From: Elysia crispata
Taxonomy: Eukaryota; Mollusca; Gastropoda; Plakobranchidae
DNA: 64,000 nucleotides
Direction: 5' to 3'
Assembly (NCBI GenBank): GCA_033675545.1
Contig: JAWDGP010002623.1
Span: 357,001-421,000 of the forward strand
Each line of letters opens with the position of its first letter. Positions within the stretch are counted from its first letter, which is position 1. Under the pieces are notes generated by a model. It was not told the origin of the DNA, ran no database searches, and saw nothing but the letters and a program-made list of their open reading frames with translations. Shown here piece by piece: positions 61,681 to 64,000 of the stretch. Position numbers and translations under genes: made by a program.

Positions 61681-62280
61681 GTGATCTCCTGAAGCTTATC
61701 GGAACGAATTTATACGGGATCCGCCGTGAAAGGATTTAAGCCTAGGCTATCGAGCAGTATTAATGTCGATATATCGAACTGAGACTTCTACATCTCTAGA
61801 TGTATAGTATAGTGCAAGGTCTATTCGACTCTTGATGATGGATTTTCTAGATAGACTTGCCTCTACGTAAGAATTGGAGAAAGGTGTTAAGAATACGTGG
61901 CATTGGCAATGATTTTATAAAATTTTCGACGATGTCAAAGTCTCTATGTGGTGTCTGTGAAGGCCTCGGGGTGCACTGCAACAACCTGCCCAATCTTAGT
62001 TGACATGAGAAGTATGATCTCGCAAGCATATGCAATGTCCGCCAAAGATCAGACCAAAGCCTTAACACTAAGATCAACAAAAAGAAAAGTTCCTATTTCT
62101 GACCAACCCCTACCTTCAACTTCACTCTCAGACCAACCTCTTGCTTCCTCGACACATAGTTCAACAGCCATCATCAGTTAATCTTCAAGACCCTTTAAGA
62201 AAATCAAGACCACCACCACAACCTTTCTTTAAGAAAGTGTAAACGTGTACCTTCTCTTCTTGTGGATAAGGAATAAGGCT

Positions 62281-62398
62281 AAGAATGGTATCCACTGCTG
62301 AACCCTAGCATGCAGAGTAAAAGGCGACTAAATGGGTCAATGAGTGTAACAGATTTGTGATGATGATGGGTAATCTGTTAGGCTCTGTTTGTCTAGGG
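62281..62398 (-). repeat. SINE-core-like sequence
   Basis: The minus strand reads TTTAGTCGCCTTTTACTCTG followed by CATGCTAGGG. It resembles the GTCGCCTTTTACGACA-GCA-GGG core shared by several metazoan SINE families. No tRNA-derived head with A and B boxes is visible, so it would be a fragment. Resemblance is from memory. Confidence 0.3.
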
Positions 62399-62522
62399 GT
62401 ATTAAAAATATACACAGCCAATCACACGACTCGTCCATAGAAAATAAGTCTGAAGTCCGCCAATAACAATTGCAAACTGTTTAATCCAACACAAGAGCTA
62501 GACTGTACAACATCTGTAGGTT

Positions 62523-62612
62523 GACTCATTAATCATTCACTGTAGACTCAATGTCGACTCACTATAAACTCTATGATGTTGACTCACTGTAGACTCAATG
62601 TTGTTGACTGAC
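62523..62612. repeat. Degenerate minisatellite, GACTCACTGTAGACTCAATG
   Basis: Three to four imperfect units beginning GACTCA at 62,523, 62,556, 62,581 and a partial one at 62,606, lengths 25-33 bp. Confidence 0.8.
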
Positions 62613-62619
62613 TAAATAT

Positions 62620-64000
62620 AATTTGGATTCTTATTTATACAAAATCTCGTCGAATCATCCACAAAAGGAATTACATAAATCATAAGAGAACATTCTCGGT
62701 ACACGTCATTAGCAATTAGCGACCAATCAAAACAAAGGTAAACAAGGGGTGACGAGATCATTACTATGCTAGAACTAAGTCGGAGATTCGAGAAGAATCT
62801 TGACCATACAAGTGCGGGCTGTGTTCAATAAACAAAACTAAGTTCTTAGGCTTGAAATACAAACATTATGCAACCAAATAAGATAATGTACATAGATCTA
62901 CCCGATCCGCTACCCAAAAGTTACGCACCAAAAAAGGGTGAGGAAATGAATAGATCAACTTATAGTACAATGCGTTACAATGAGCAACATACAGACAGTA
63001 AGGTGGGAAGAGTTTTCATTTTTTTTTATTTTAGGTTTTGAAAAATTTTGGACTGGTGTTTCAGGGGTGGAGAAATTTTTCACTGGCACCTATGCATAAA
63101 TGATCAATGTGAAATGTTTACAAAATGTGCCTTTTACAAGACAATTTATTTTTGCTTCCGAAAAATCATTATTGTCTGATATCATTATACAGAAAAATAT
63201 GAAAAACATGTATCTTTAAATCTGTGCCTAATCTTGGGATGTCATTTCTTGTCTGGTTTGTTTTCCACTTAAAGAATTGAATCCATAGCTTTTCGTTATT
63301 GGATCTATCTTAGCCTTTGACATAGACTTGGGGGTAACATACAGGAGTGTGGTTGACAGTTACTGCAGTGGCTGAATGCTCTTTTAGATCTAGTTGACAG
63401 AAAAAGGACTGGGAGAAAACAGCTCTTTTTGTCAGTTAATCAATCCATCAACTCAACATTTTCATGCACTGTATTGTAGGCACTGATTTGTGTTCATGAT
63501 TAATGTTTATTCTTTCAGTGTATGACAGTGTAATGATATAATTCATGGTTAGCCTACGCATGTTTTTTTTTTATATTTGCATTGATGTACCTGTTGATAA
63601 ACATAAAAGCTCCTAATATATGTCTGTATATATTTTTATAAATTTTAACCAAACTTATCTGTTTTTAAACAGGTCTCATTTGTGTTTCTAATGATTCATC
63701 TCAGGACAAGGTGTAAAGTAAGTCCCGTACGTTTTCTTTTCATGAAAAAAAATTAGAAAAGGAAAAAAAATACTAAAAGGTGATTAGTTACAGCTCAAAT
63801 ATTATTCACCCTGGATTATAAGGAATTCAATTATAAAAAGGCCAAAATATCTCGATTTGAGTACTGCTTCGCCCTATATAGCAGAAGTTGTCTAGAGATA
63901 TAGAAACGATACCAGCACTTAGAATTATTTCGCTCTCCGTAGGCGATGCTAAGGTGAAGGTCGGCTATTAATTAAAAATTTGCTGTCTATTTTAACTATG
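62620..64000. other. Intergenic to window end
   Basis: No gene recognised. An exon-like 45-bp open stretch (AAACAG before, GTAAGT after, about 63,673-63,717) has no supporting homology. Confidence 0.45.

Noticed and set aside
61948-62181. 77-codon frame rich in Ser/Pro
   Set aside because: Its listed start is a GTG, no family resemblance is seen, and it has no clear splice or promoter context.
63673-63717. 45-bp exon-like stretch between AAACAG and GTAAGT
   Set aside because: Too short and without homology; such sites occur by chance in AT-rich DNA.

Overview
This is eukaryotic, AT-rich, intron-rich DNA, most likely from a lophotrochozoan invertebrate and plausibly a marine mollusc. That placement is inference. 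It rests on the kilobase-scale introns, very long (GA)n/(CT)n tracts, and a mix of Penelope-like, RTE-type LINE and Helitron relics common in such genomes. I see no bacterial operons, no CRISPR array and no convincing tRNA or rRNA.

Left part (1-23.2 kb, minus strand): the one convincing host gene is an I-BAR (IMD) adaptor of the BAIAP2/IRSp53 family. I assembled ten coding exons by hand between 23,170 (start codon) and 85, where the gene leaves the window. All junctions are consensus GT-AG with compatible phases. The 307 codons form one open frame: a complete I-BAR domain of about 245 residues, then a Gly/Ser/Pro/Tyr-rich linker. Intron 1 is about 15.9 kb and holds microsatellites and a perfect 3 x 94 bp tandem repeat. 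A TATA-like box lies 31 bp upstream of the start codon. About 1.06 kb upstream, a locally CpG-richer stretch carries a perfect RFX-type X-box and a CRE-like site.

Middle (25.8-44.9 kb): a gene-poor zone of transposon relics. It holds an RTE-type LINE reverse-transcriptase fragment (+, about 27.2-27.7 kb), a Penelope-like RT core (-, about 33.1-33.9 kb), a diverged duplication of unknown sequence (35.4-37.2 kb), a decayed Helitron Rep/helicase (-, 40.5-43.8 kb) and the C-terminal linker plus GIY-YIG end of another Penelope-like element (-, 44.5-44.9 kb).

45-53 kb is a head-to-tail array of four monomers of about 2.16 kb, the first internally deleted by about 0.6 kb. Each monomer carries the same already-broken LINE RT tail. 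53.5-56.2 kb holds a 2 x 54 bp repeat, pieces of a second Helitron in scrambled order and a probable solo LTR. 56.5-58.8 kb is dominated by long (ATT)n and (GA)n tracts. 58.8-64 kb is largely featureless, with a promoter-like CCAAT/CRE cluster near 61.5 kb, a SINE-core-like sequence near 62.3 kb and a small minisatellite near 62.55 kb.

No wholly new multi-gene system is evident. The best leads are the 2.16 kb array, the recurrent palindromic word TAGATCTA (at least 16 copies, none between 35.3 and 57.2 kb), the HUH-deleted Helitron and the X-box upstream of the I-BAR gene.
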